Positions 29,465-37,834 of a stretch of 64,000 bases of DNA are shown in pieces. Under the pieces are notes generated by a model that saw nothing but the letters and a program-made list of their open reading frames with translations, searched no databases and was not told the origin of the DNA. How positions within the stretch are numbered: position 1 is the first letter of the stretch; every line of letters starts with the position of its first letter. The position numbers and the translations under genes were made by a program. Source of the DNA: Pandoraea anhela (GTDB lineage: Bacteria > Pseudomonadota > Gammaproteobacteria > Burkholderiales > Burkholderiaceae); assembly GCF_902459655.1 (NCBI RefSeq), contig NZ_CABPSB010000005.1:1-64000 (forward strand). Reading direction: 5' to 3'.

Positions 29465-30580
29465 TCAACGGCCACGCCACGTCTCCCACAGACCGCGCCA
29501 GAACGCGTTGGCGTTTCGACGCGCGCGCCAGCGCAGATTCGGCAATGAGACGGCGAGCCATTCGGTGGCGTCGTCGAGGCGCCGCTGACCGAAGCGCTCG
29601 GGCGCGTCGAACAGATCGAGATAGGCTTGCCGGTAGTGCTGCACCATCACCGCGTCGTGATAGTACGTCTCCATCCATCGGCGCGAGGCCGCGCCGATTT
29701 GCGCGCGCAACGATGCGTTCGTCAGCAGTTCGACGAGCGGACCTTCGGCCGCTTCGAGCGGCACATCGACCCATGGCAACTCGCAGGCGCCGGTAAGACG
29801 TCGCAACTGAGACTGCACCCGATTGTCGAGATGGCCCAGCGTGGGCTTGCCCTGCGAGAGCGTTTCGAGTCCGGACAGGTGATAGTTGCCTGTGACGCAC
29901 TCGTCGAGCGCGATGGCCGCGCGCTGCTTCAGACGCAAGCATTCGTCATGCGGCGTGCCCGTAATCAAACGAACGTCGCACAGCCCACGACGTTCGAGCT
30001 TGCGCAACAGTCGCAGCGTCTGCGGCGCGCCCTTCGTCTCCCAGCGCTTTCGCCATCCCGACGATCGTCCACTGGGCGAGAAGACGACGACCGGTCGCCC
30101 CGTCTCGCCTGCGCACTCCGGATGCGGCAGATAGCGCGCATCGTCGAGCGGCACGATGTTGGGCACCACGCGTGCGAAGGGATAAAAGCGCTCCGGCCCC
30201 TGTGCGATAACCAGTTGCGGCAACGGGTCGTGCACGATCCGCGCGCGCATCGACGCATCGTCGCGGCACCACAGCTCCGGCGCCGAATGAAACTGACGAA
30301 TCAGCTTCTTGTTGCCGAAGCGCTTGGGGAAGTCCGCGCCGAATGTCGTTTCCATCGGAAATATCTGATGGATGTGAATGACGTCTGCCGCAGCGACGGC
30401 ATCGAGCGCCTCTTGCCGCTGACGCTGCCAGTCGATGTCGACCGCAAACGTGCGCGACGCATAGGCCGCTGCGTTGAAGACGACGTGCCGCGCCGCAACG
30501 TCGGTATGCCGGTTCAACGCGGCGACGATGTTGCCCGGACTGCCCGCGACCGGCGTGTGGGAGAGGTGAACGACCTTCAT
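29465..30580 (-). CDS. Glycosyltransferase family protein (GT-B fold)
   Basis: 371-residue protein from the ATG at 30580 (a GTG two codons upstream is possible). The start KVVHLSHTPVAGSPGNIVAAL is the GT4-type N-terminal strand and donor loop, and the C-terminal domain has the GTPHDECLRLKQRAAIALDEC and GLETLSQGKPTLGHLDN segments, in which the usual nucleotide-sugar-binding E-x7-E is replaced by a looser version. Likely transfers a sugar to a surface polysaccharide, but no other glycan genes are nearby. No signal or membrane segment. I see no ribosome-binding site, which makes expression uncertain. Confidence 0.72.
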   Translation of the reverse strand: MKVVHLSHTPVAGSPGNIVAALNRHTDVAARHVVFNAAAYASRTFAVDIDWQRQRQEALDAVAAADVIHIHQIFPMETTFGADFPKRFGNKKLIRQFHSAPELWCRDDASMRARIVHDPLPQLVIAQGPERFYPFARVVPNIVPLDDARYLPHPECAGETGRPVVVFSPSGRSSGWRKRWETKGAPQTLRLLRKLERRGLCDVRLITGTPHDECLRLKQRAAIALDECVTGNYHLSGLETLSQGKPTLGHLDNRVQSQLRRLTGACELPWVDVPLEAAEGPLVELLTNASLRAQIGAASRRWMETYYHDAVMVQHYRQAYLDLFDAPERFGQRRLDDATEWLAVSLPNLRWRARRNANAFWRGLWETWRGR

Positions 30581-30714
30581 GCGCACAGTCTATTGCGCGA
30601 GCGCCCGCGCCAAATTACGGTGGCCGGGGCTAACGCTTACGCACCGTTACGGCGGTAACACGGGGAAAGCGCCGCCGACCGCCCCCACCGCCAGCCACGA
30701 CGCCCCGGTCGGGA

Positions 30715-31458
30715 TCACGCGGCGAAACCGCCGTCGATCATCAGGCTCGCGCCGGTCACGAATGCCGCGTCTTCGCTCGCGACGTACGCCACCATCGCCG
30801 CAATTTCCTCCGGACGCGCATGACGTTTGAGCGCCATCTGGCTGTGCATCAACGCAGCGAACTCGCCCTCGGCCGGGTTCATGTCCGTGTTGGTCGGCCC
30901 GGGCTGCACGTTGTTCACGGTGATGCCGCGCGGTCCGAGATCACGAGCCATGCCCTTGACCAGGCCGACTAGCGCGGACTTGCTCATGGCGTAGGCCGAG
31001 CCGCCCGGAAACGGCATGCGCTCGGCGTTGCACGATCCGATGTTGATGATGCGGCCGCCGTCGCCCATATGGGCAAGCGCCGCCTGCGAGGCCACGAACA
31101 CCGAGCGGACGTTGACGTTAAGCATCCGGTCGAAATCCTCCAGGGGAAGCTCCGCAACGGACGCCATCGTGAATACGCCCGCATTGTTGACGAGAATGTC
31201 GATCTTGCCGAGTTGCCGGGCCGCGTCGTTCACTGCCCGGGTCAGTGCCGCCGCGTCGGCGGCGTCGGCGCGCAGGGCGACGGCGCGTCCCCCGGCCGCC
31301 TGAATCCGCGCAGCCAGCGCCTGCGCTGCGGCCTCCGAGCCGTGATACGTAAAGGCGACTGCCGCGCCGTCGTCGGCAAGCCGTTGCACCACGGCCGCAC
31401 CGATACCGCGCGAGCCGCCCGTCACGAATGCCACCTTGCCGTGAAATTGCGTTGCCAT
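30715..31458 (-). CDS. SDR family oxidoreductase (3-oxoacyl-ACP reductase-like)
   Basis: 247-residue classical short-chain dehydrogenase. NADP(H)-binding TGGSRGIGAAV (about 14-24) with NNAGV at about 92, catalytic Ser in NIGSCN, and YAMSK with Tyr and Lys are all present; the C-terminus ends SLMIDGGFAA. The FabG-like overall pattern resembles BdcA-type reductases. It is transcribed away from the LysR gene 108 bp off, which most likely controls it. The substrate cannot be told from sequence. Confidence 0.88.
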   Translation of the reverse strand: MATQFHGKVAFVTGGSRGIGAAVVQRLADDGAAVAFTYHGSEAAAQALAARIQAAGGRAVALRADAADAAALTRAVNDAARQLGKIDILVNNAGVFTMASVAELPLEDFDRMLNVNVRSVFVASQAALAHMGDGGRIINIGSCNAERMPFPGGSAYAMSKSALVGLVKGMARDLGPRGITVNNVQPGPTNTDMNPAEGEFAALMHSQMALKRHARPEEIAAMVAYVASEDAAFVTGASLMIDGGFAA

Positions 31459-31566
31459 GAAGTTGCTCCTGAACGTTGGGATGTCATTGCAGTATTCACC
31501 TTCGATTACCGCGCATCTAGACCATAATGCTGAACATCACTTTCAACCCGATGGAACAGATGACGT

Positions 31567-32511
31567 ATGGACGCTCTGCATCTGATCGAATCGTTCGTCC
31601 TGAGCGCGCGCGCCGGCAGTTTTTCTGCGGCAGCCCGGCGCCTTGGAATCACGCCTGCGGCGGTGAGCAAGAACGTGGCGCGTCTCGAAGCGCAACTCGA
31701 CTTGCGGCTGTTCCACCGCAGTACGCGCAGCCTCACGCTGACAGCGGGCGGCGAGCGCTTTCTGCTCGATGTGGACGGCCCGTTCGCGGCATTGACGGAC
31801 GCCTTTTCGCGCGCGTCCGAGCGGGAAAACGCGCCGTCCGGAACGCTCAAGGTGAGTGTCGCGAATGCGTTCGGGCGTCAGTACCTGTTGCCGATGCTCG
31901 GCGAGTTTCTCGCGCGTTACCCGGACATCGTGCCCGACTGGCGGTTCGACAATCGAGGGGTCGATGTCGTGAGCGAGGGTTTCGACGCGGCGATCGGGGG
32001 CGGCATCGAACTCACGCAGGGCGTGATTGCCCGGCGGCTCGCGCCGACATATGGGGTGATGTGCGCGTCGTCGGCCTACATGGCCGGACGTCAGCCCCCC
32101 AAGCATCCCGCCGAACTCGCGACGTTTGACGCCGTCGTGCGGCGCTCGGGTAATTCGGGACGCTTGCGAGCCTGGGACCTGCGCAACATCGACGGCGAGC
32201 GTGTGACCGTCGAGGCGCGAACCCGCATGATCTTCGACGATCCCGAGGCGATGGCGCATGCCGTCGCGCTCGGCTACGGCGTGGCATTGCTGCCGATGCC
32301 GCATGCGGCGCCGATGCTTGCAGCCGGACACATTCAGCGGCTGCTTCCGGGCTGGTTCGACGAGTACGGTGGCATATCGATCTATTACGCCAACAAGAAG
32401 CAATTGCCGCTGCGTACCCGCGCGTTCGTCGACCACGTGGTGCAATCGTTCGAGCAGCAACGGCTCGCCGCGCGCTTCGATTGGCGGTGGGACGGTGCAC
32501 AGGGACAGTGA
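31567..32511 (+). CDS. LysR-type transcriptional regulator
   Basis: 314 residues: N-terminal winged helix-turn-helix (about 1-60: LIESFVLSARAGSFSAAARR then GITPAAVSKNVARLEAQLD) and a C-terminal periplasmic-binding-like effector domain. The lack of a conserved RDW-like tail and the pattern NAFGRQYLLPML match the CrgA-like subgroup. Divergent from the SDR gene with a 108-bp shared control region, the classic LysR arrangement; it probably activates that gene and represses itself. The effector is unknown. Confidence 0.92.
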   Translation: MDALHLIESFVLSARAGSFSAAARRLGITPAAVSKNVARLEAQLDLRLFHRSTRSLTLTAGGERFLLDVDGPFAALTDAFSRASERENAPSGTLKVSVANAFGRQYLLPMLGEFLARYPDIVPDWRFDNRGVDVVSEGFDAAIGGGIELTQGVIARRLAPTYGVMCASSAYMAGRQPPKHPAELATFDAVVRRSGNSGRLRAWDLRNIDGERVTVEARTRMIFDDPEAMAHAVALGYGVALLPMPHAAPMLAAGHIQRLLPGWFDEYGGISIYYANKKQLPLRTRAFVDHVVQSFEQQRLAARFDWRWDGAQGQ

Positions 32512-32756
32512 TGCGGTCATGCGGCAATGCGCTTGCCAACCGTGCGGCCCTCGGTCGTCGGTAGGGGAAACCAACGCCCAACGCTCGACGGGGTCGCAGC
32601 TTTCAGCAATGCGCGAAGACGCGCATACGCTGCGCCTTGCGTTGTGCCGCTTCGTGCACTGTAATGAAAGCGTCTTGCCGACGCCGTGTTCCGGGGGAAG
32701 AGAACCTCCCTGGCGTTGGCGGGCATTCGCTGGCCCTGGGGGGTGGGAGATCCGCG

Positions 32757-33185
32757 ATGGACACCACCGGTATCGCATTGCGCGCGGCGACGCTTGTCGT
32801 CTGCGCGCTCGGCATGGGCGCGGCACGCGCGGCGCCCACGTTCCCGCCCGCGACCCTCGAGGTCGAGGCCGCCGTCAATCAGAAGATTGCGATCTGGGAG
32901 CAGACCAATCACAGCGTGCTATGCCGGGACCTCGGCACGCCGACATTCGAGCTGGATTCGGGACCGTCGTTGGGTGAGGTGACACCGGAGTGGATCACCT
33001 ATACCGTGCCGGCGGGGCAGCGCTGCGAGGACATGAAGTTCTCGGGCATGATCGTGTGGTATCGGGCCGGGCCGACACCGGGCACCGATATCATCGTCTG
33101 GAAAGTCGGCTTCCCGCGCGAATTCGGCAGCCACACGCCCAACACCGGCGAGCATCGCGTCACGACGAAAGTGCTGATTCGTTAG
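32757..33185 (+). CDS. Small secreted protein of unknown function
   Basis: 142 residues from the ATG at 32757, with GGGAG 7 bases upstream. A Sec signal peptide is clear: hydrophobic core ALRAATLVVCALGMGA and cleavage near AARA|AP (about residue 24). The mature part of about 115 residues is beta-rich with two cysteines (in VLCRDL and QRCEDM) that could form a disulphide, and an aromatic patch MIVWYRAG...IIVWKVGFP. I do not recognise a named domain. It lies between the LysR gene and the end of icd (convergent) and probably has its own promoter. Confidence 0.72.
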   Translation: MDTTGIALRAATLVVCALGMGAARAAPTFPPATLEVEAAVNQKIAIWEQTNHSVLCRDLGTPTFELDSGPSLGEVTPEWITYTVPAGQRCEDMKFSGMIVWYRAGPTPGTDIIVWKVGFPREFGSHTPNTGEHRVTTKVLIR

Positions 33186-33188
33186 CGC

Positions 33189-33214
33189 AACGCTCCCGTT
33201 GCGGATTTTCGAGA
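33189..33214 (+). terminator. Weak terminator after the small secreted protein gene
   Basis: Short stem GCAACG/CGTTGC followed by GGATTTTC just after the stop at 33185. Confidence 0.4.
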
Positions 33215-33224
33215 CCGGGGATTA

Positions 33225-33246
33225 TCCGACGCCCGCAGGCGTCGGA
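33225..33246. terminator. Hairpin downstream of icd
   Basis: Perfect 9-bp stem TCCGACGCC/GGCGTCGGA with loop CGCA, 20 bp past the icd stop on the minus strand. No T run; may be a processing or pausing hairpin rather than a complete terminator. Confidence 0.5.
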
Positions 33247-33264
33247 CGTCAAGCGTGCGACGCG

Positions 33265-34518
33265 TTACATGTTCTCGATCATCACCTCACCGAAGCCGGA
33301 GCAGGAGACTTGCGTCGCACCTTCCATCAGGCGGGCGAAATCGTACGTGACTTTCTTCGAGAGGATCGATTTTTCCATCGATGCGATGATCAGATCGGCG
33401 GCCTCTTTCCATCCCATGTGACGCAGCATCATCTCGGCCGACAGAATTTCCGACCCCGGATTCACGTAGTCCTTGCCCGCGTACTTCGGCGCCGTGCCGT
33501 GCGTTGCTTCGAACATCGCAACGGAGTCGGACAGATTCGCGCCCGGCGCGATACCGATGCCGCCGACCTGCGCGGCCAGTGCATCCGAAATGTAGTCGCC
33601 GTTCAGGTTCAGTGTGGCAATCACGTCGTACTCGGCCGGACGCAACAGAATCTGCTGCAGGAACGCGTCGGCAATCGAATCCTTGAGGGTGATCTCTTTG
33701 CCGGTCTTCGGGTGCTTCACCTTGCACCACGGGCCACCGTCGATTTCCGTGGCGGCGAACTCCCGCTTCGCGAGTTCGTATCCCCAATCGCGGAACGCGC
33801 CTTCCGTGAACTTCATGATGTTGCCCTTGTGCACGAGCGTGACCGTATCGCGGTCGTTGTCGATCGCATACTGAATCGCCTTACGCACCAGACGCTCGGT
33901 GCCCTCGCGCGATACCGGCTTCACGCCGATACCCGACGTCTGCGGAAAACGGATCTTGTTCACCCCCATTTCGTTCTGCAAGAACGCGATCAGCTTCTTC
34001 GCGCCTGCCGATTCGGCCTCCCACTCGATGCCGGCGTATATGTCCTCCGAGTTCTCGCGGAAGATCACCATGTCGATTTTCTCCGGCTGACGCACCGGCG
34101 AGGGCACGCCCTTGAAGTACTGCACCGGACGCAGACACACATAGAGATCGAGTTGCTGACGCAACGCGACATTAAGCGAGCGGATACCGCCGCCCACCGG
34201 CGTGGTCAAGGGCCCCTTGATCGACACCACATAGTCCTTCACGGCCTGAAGCGTCTCGTCGGGCAGCCACACGTCCGGTCCGTAGATGCGCGTCGATTTC
34301 TCACCCGCGTAGATCTCCATCCAGTGAATCTTGCGCTTGCCGCCATACGCTTTTTCCACCGCCGCATCGACAACCTTGAGCATCACCGGTGTGATGTCTA
34401 CGCCCGTGCCGTCGCCTTCGATGTACGGGATGATCGGATTGTCCGGCACGTTCAGGGAGAAATCCTTGTTGACGGTAATCTTCTCGCCTGCCGGGACCTT
34501 GATGTGCTGATACGACAT
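33265..34518 (-). CDS. icd: NADP-dependent isocitrate dehydrogenase
   Basis: TCA-cycle enzyme converting isocitrate to 2-oxoglutarate and CO2. 417 residues from the ATG at 34518 (E. coli Icd 416). The phosphorylatable substrate-binding serine lies in [20 protein letters not shown] (about residue 115), and the acidic metal site in [20 protein letters not shown] preference is inferred from similarity to E. coli Icd. Transcribed leftwards; the 351-bp region upstream is shared with rluE and holds a TCTTATATAAGA palindrome. Confidence 0.97.
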   Translation of the reverse strand: MSYQHIKVPAGEKITVNKDFSLNVPDNPIIPYIEGDGTGVDITPVMLKVVDAAVEKAYGGKRKIHWMEIYAGEKSTRIYGPDVWLPDETLQAVKDYVVSIKGPLTTPVGGGIRSLNVALRQQLDLYVCLRPVQYFKGVPSPVRQPEKIDMVIFRENSEDIYAGIEWEAESAGAKKLIAFLQNEMGVNKIRFPQTSGIGVKPVSREGTERLVRKAIQYAIDNDRDTVTLVHKGNIMKFTEGAFRDWGYELAKREFAATEIDGGPWCKVKHPKTGKEITLKDSIADAFLQQILLRPAEYDVIATLNLNGDYISDALAAQVGGIGIAPGANLSDSVAMFEATHGTAPKYAGKDYVNPGSEILSAEMMLRHMGWKEAADLIIASMEKSILSKKVTYDFARLMEGATQVSCSGFGEVMIENM

Positions 34519-34869
34519 GATGGGGCTCCAATGGGGGAACAATGAGGGAATCCAGTGGCTCGCTTCAGATCGATGGCCTCGGAACGAGGGCTTCCGATCG
34601 CCTGAATCGAATCGCGTGCTTCAAATCGCGTGCTTCAAATCGGTTACGTCGATCGGTTACGTCGAATCGGTGGCTTCGCTTTCAACGAGAACGGACAGGA
34701 ACGGACGGGATGTGCCGGACGTGCCTGACCGCTTTGCATAGCGCCGCCCTATTGTAGTCACAGCATCTCGATGTGGGTATGACACGACCCAAGTCTTATA
34801 TAAGACATAAGACTGAAGTTTCCGATTATGCATTAACATGTCGGCGCTGACCCGTTTCCCGCCTCCCGT
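34519..34869. promoter_or_regulatory. Divergent icd/rluE control region
   Basis: 351 bp without a gene. 34600-34680 holds imperfect short repeats (ATCG-rich: GAATCGCGTGCTTCAAATCG occurs nearly twice, at 34608 and 34622). The right third is AT-rich and contains the palindrome at 34794-34805, about 64 bp before rluE and about 275 bp before icd. Confidence 0.5.
34794..34813. promoter_or_regulatory. Palindrome TCTTATATAAGA, operator candidate (site 1)
   Basis: Perfect 12-bp palindrome (34794-34805), 14 bp if flanking G and C are included, followed by a second ATAAGAC half-site (34807-34813). Long AT-rich palindromes of this form are typical of GntR-family operators; its place upstream of the TCA gene icd suggests metabolic control. 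The same 13 bases recur at 50133-50145. Confidence 0.55.
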
Positions 34870-35460
34870 ATGACACTACTCGCTCTGAACAAACCCTTCG
34901 GTACGATCTGCCAGTTCTCGCCGCATCCGACACGTCCGACACTTGCAGCGTGCATCGACCTGCCGGACGTCTATCCGGCCGGAAGACTCGACGCCGATAG
35001 CGAAGGACTGTTGCTGCTCACCGACGACGGCCGCCTTCAGGCGCGCATCGCCGAGCCGGAGCGCAAGTTGCCGAAGACGTATTGGGCGCAGGTCGAGGGC
35101 GAGTACGACGAAGCGGCGCTCGCACGTTTGTGCGGCGGCCTGGACCTCGGCGACTTCGTTACCTTGCCATGCGAGGCCCGGCGCATATCCGAGCCGCAGG
35201 CGCTTTGGGCGCGCCATCCTCCGATCCGATATCGCGCGAGTATTCCGACACACTGGCTCGAAATCAAACTGATCGAGGGCAAGAACCGTCAGGTCAGGCG
35301 CATGACGGCCGCCGTCGGCAAACCCACGCTTCGTCTCGTGCGCGTCGCGATAGGCCCCGTGGACGTCTTTGCATTGAACCTCGCGCCCGGGCAATGGTGT
35401 GAACTACCGCAACAAATACTTACACTTTCCGGTCAACGAAGCCGTCGCTCGCCTCGTTGA
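34870..35460 (+). CDS. rluE: 23S rRNA pseudouridine synthase RluE-like
   Basis: 196-residue RsuA/RluB/E/F-family pseudouridine synthase without the S4 domain, matching RluE, which modifies U2457 of 23S rRNA. The catalytic aspartate is in AGRLDADSEGLLLLT (about residue 40), and the C-terminal IEGKNRQVRRMTAAVG segment is typical. The protein starts MTLLALNKPFGTICQFS. Divergent from icd; the same icd-rluE neighbourhood is common in betaproteobacteria (from memory). Confidence 0.93.
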   Translation: MTLLALNKPFGTICQFSPHPTRPTLAACIDLPDVYPAGRLDADSEGLLLLTDDGRLQARIAEPERKLPKTYWAQVEGEYDEAALARLCGGLDLGDFVTLPCEARRISEPQALWARHPPIRYRASIPTHWLEIKLIEGKNRQVRRMTAAVGKPTLRLVRVAIGPVDVFALNLAPGQWCELPQQILTLSGQRSRRSPR

Positions 35461-35512
35461 GGGAACAGGTGCGCAACATACGCACCACTAACTGAAACGA
35501 GGAAACCAAGTC

Positions 35513-35752
35513 ATGAACAAACTGCTGCTCGCACTGACCGCCGGCCTGATCGTGTCCGGTGCCGCGATGGCCCAACAATCGGCGCCGGCAACGGCACCTG
35601 TCGCACCGGCAGCGCCTGCAGCAGCAGCGCCTGCTACGGCGGCACCGGCGGCTGGCCATACCACCCCTGCGAAGAAGGCCACCCACAAGAAGCATCACCA
35701 CAAGAAGGCCGCGAAGAAGTCGAGCCAACCCCCGGTCGGTAACAAGCCGTAA
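35513..35752 (+). CDS. Small exported Ala/Pro- and Lys/His-rich protein
   Basis: 79 residues. A signal peptide (MNKLLLALTAGLIVSGAAMA, cleavage after residue 20) is followed by an Ala/Pro/Thr-rich stretch and then a Lys/His-rich block (KKATHKKHHHKKAAKK). GAGGAAACCAAGTC precedes the ATG. Composition and size recall enterobacterial acid-shock protein Asr, but no alignment was run. A similar gene follows 127 bp downstream, so this looks like a tandem duplication that has diverged. Confidence 0.75.
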   Translation: MNKLLLALTAGLIVSGAAMAQQSAPATAPVAPAAPAAAAPATAAPAAGHTTPAKKATHKKHHHKKAAKKSSQPPVGNKP

Positions 35753-35879
35753 TACTTACTGCCCCAAAAATCCGCGAGCGAGTTGTCAACCGATGTCCTG
35801 ACCGGACGTTAAAGGAGATGACTCATTTCGCGGGTCAACGAGTACACCACCCAAACATCGAGCTTCAACGAGGAATCTC

Positions 35880-36080
35880 ATGAAAAAACTGATCGCTGCC
35901 CTGGTCGCCGGCCTGTTCGCAACGGGCGTGTTCGCCCAAGCTTCGGCTCCGGCCGCTGACGCTGCTGCTCCGGCCGCCGCCAGCAAGGCCCCCGCAAAGA
36001 AGAAGGCTTCGAAGAAGTCGCACAAGAAGTCGGCAAAGAAGGCCGCTGCTGCTGAAGCTCCGGCTGCTGCAAGCAAGTAA
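35880..36080 (+). CDS. Small exported Ala- and Lys-rich protein (paralogue of the preceding gene)
   Basis: 66 residues: signal peptide MKKLIAALVAGLFATGVFAQ (cleavage near residue 19), an Ala/Pro run, then a Lys/Ser/His-rich segment (KKKASKKSHKKSAKKAAAAE) and an Ala-rich end. The same layout as its neighbour, with no histidine cluster. GAGGAAT precedes the start. A strong terminator follows, so the two small genes may share one transcript. Possibly Asr-like periplasmic buffer or polyanion-binding protein; the function is unknown. Confidence 0.75.
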   Translation: MKKLIAALVAGLFATGVFAQASAPAADAAAPAAASKAPAKKKASKKSHKKSAKKAAAAEAPAAASK

Positions 36081-36122
36081 GTACCGCGTCGCGCAGCCCG
36101 GCTGCGCAACGGACGGTAACAG

Positions 36123-36152
36123 GCAGGTTGCCCTGGCAACCTGCTTTTTTTT
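36123..36152 (+). terminator. Rho-independent terminator after the small exported proteins
   Basis: Stem GCAGGTTGCC/GGCAACCTGC followed by eight T. Confidence 0.9.
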
Positions 36153-36270
36153 CGTCCGACGGCTACAATGACGCGCGACGCTTTGGACCGCCATGCCTCG
36201 TTTCAAGGGCTTTCCGACGTCATTACGATCGCATTCCTCACGCTCCCCCGATCTTCTCCAGGAGTCATTC

Positions 36271-36750
36271 GTGATCCGGATTTCACGTCAACTGGCCGCA
36301 CTGGCCGCCAGCGCCACGTTCACCAGCATCGCCGCCGTCATGGCGCTCGCGCCGGCCAGCGCCGCAGCGCAGATCAAACAGCCCGGGGAGTTCCCGAGCA
36401 TCCAGCTGTCCGCCGGCATGTATCTCATCAAGGCTGAAGTCGCCGCTAACGAACGCGACCGCGAACAGGGCCTGATGTATCGCACGAGCATGCCCGCGAA
36501 TGCCGGCATGCTCTTTGTGTTCGAGCAAAGCGCCGGGCACTGCTTCTGGATGAAGAACACCAATCTGCCGTTGTCCATCGCCTTTCTCGCCGACGACGGC
36601 ACGATCGTGAACATCGAGGACATGGCGCCGCAAACGGAAGACAACCACTGCCCCCGTGCTGCTGTGCGATACGCACTCGAAATGAATCAGGGCTGGTTCA
36701 AGAGCAAGAACATCAAACCGGGCGCGAAGATCTCCGGGCTGCCGCGCTGA
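36271..36750 (+). CDS. DUF192 family exported protein
   Basis: 159 residues from the GTG at 36271, chosen because AGGAG lies 6 bases upstream and the signal peptide (RQLAALAASATF to ASAAAQ, cleavage near residue 33) then sits at the N-terminus; the ATG at 36193 adds 26 non-signal residues. The DUF192 core is clear: EQGLMYRTSMPANAGMLFVF, FWMKNTNLPLSIAFL and the YALEMNQGWF segment. The family is widespread and uncharacterised. Confidence 0.9.
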   Translation: MIRISRQLAALAASATFTSIAAVMALAPASAAAQIKQPGEFPSIQLSAGMYLIKAEVAANERDREQGLMYRTSMPANAGMLFVFEQSAGHCFWMKNTNLPLSIAFLADDGTIVNIEDMAPQTEDNHCPRAAVRYALEMNQGWFKSKNIKPGAKISGLPR

Positions 36751-36800
36751 TTGCGGTACCCGTTTCGCCGGCTCCTTCCCCCGGCGATCGTGACGCAATC

Positions 36801-37628
36801 CTAGCGGGCGCCGCTCGATATCGCCAACGCAGCACCGAGCGAGCGTTCGAGAAAGCAATCGAGTAGCCACGGGTCGAAATGACGTCCCCGTTCGGCGAGC
36901 ATCGCAGCAGCGATCTGCGCCGGACTCAGCGCGGCACGATATGGACGGTGGCTGGCGAGCGCATCGAAGACATCGACCAATGCGACGATCCGTCCGGCCA
37001 GCGCAATACGAGTGCCGGAAAGCCCATAGGGATATCCCGCGCCGTCGTAACGCTCGTGATGGGTGCGCGCGACCGTCGCCGCCAATTCGCATGCCGCGCC
37101 GCCCATGGCGCTTAGCATGTCGGCCCCCAGTTGCGGATGCATCCGTATCGTTCGCACCTCGGCAGGCGACAGCTTGCCCGGCTTCTCCAGAATTGCGTTC
37201 GGAATGCACAGCTTGCCGGTGTCGTGCAGCGCGGCGGCCAGTCCCAATGCCTGCGACTCGATTACCGACATGCCCAACGCCTGCGCGAATCGCCAGGCAA
37301 GCGCGCCGACTCGCCACATGTGTGTCGCCGTGCCGCCGCGTTTGTATTCGGCCAGACGGAAAAGGGTCCATGCCGCAGGTGGCAGGCTGCGCATGAGCCG
37401 TGCGTCGGCAAGCCAGCGACGATGCCCGGCATCGGGTGAGGTGTCGTTTGAGGCATTGTGTGAGGCATAGTGCGGCTCGTGATCGGAAACGTGACGGGAG
37501 ACGTCGTGCGAGGTGTCGACGTCTCGCACGATCGGCGTATCCCGTGTGACAAGACGCGGCAAGCACGGCGCGGCGCACGTTGGCGCAGGGTCTGGCATAC
37601 GGTTGTTCGAAGAGATGGAATCGCCCAC
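36801..37628 (-). CDS. HD-GYP domain cyclic-di-GMP phosphodiesterase
   Basis: 275 residues. From about residue 90 on it has a full HD-GYP domain: HMWRVG, the metal-binding HDTGKLCIPNAILEKPGKLS, HPQLGAD, the signature HHERYDGAGYPYGLSG and DVFDALASHRPYR. It should therefore degrade c-di-GMP. There is no obvious sensor domain: residues 1-70 are His/Ser/Asp/Pro-rich low complexity (SHDVSRHVSDHEPHYASHN). It lies after sodB but a strong terminator separates the two. It may act in the fimbria/biofilm switch, but this is inference. Confidence 0.87.
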   Translation of the reverse strand: MGDSISSNNRMPDPAPTCAAPCLPRLVTRDTPIVRDVDTSHDVSRHVSDHEPHYASHNASNDTSPDAGHRRWLADARLMRSLPPAAWTLFRLAEYKRGGTATHMWRVGALAWRFAQALGMSVIESQALGLAAALHDTGKLCIPNAILEKPGKLSPAEVRTIRMHPQLGADMLSAMGGAACELAATVARTHHERYDGAGYPYGLSGTRIALAGRIVALVDVFDALASHRPYRAALSPAQIAAAMLAERGRHFDPWLLDCFLERSLGAALAISSGAR

Positions 37629-37703
37629 TCTAACGACGCGCCCGCGTGCGAATGTTGACGAGGATCAAGCGGGCCGCAGATGCTCACGATCCGGCAGTCG
37701 CTG

Positions 37704-37742
37704 AAAAACAAAAAGCCCACTGCGCGCAGTGGGCTTTCGTTT
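37704..37742 (-). terminator. Rho-independent terminator after sodB
   Basis: Perfect 26-bp palindrome AAAGCCCACTGCG/CGCAGTGGGCTTT (37712-37737) followed on the minus strand by TTGTTTTTC. The palindrome can also stop plus-strand transcription. Confidence 0.88.
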
Positions 37743-37834
37743 TGCCGGTGTTGTCAGGCGCTCGGGTCGCGCACCTGCCGTTGCGTCTCGACGAGCACTC
37801 GTCGAAGCCGACCGACAAACTCCGGGAGTCTCGA

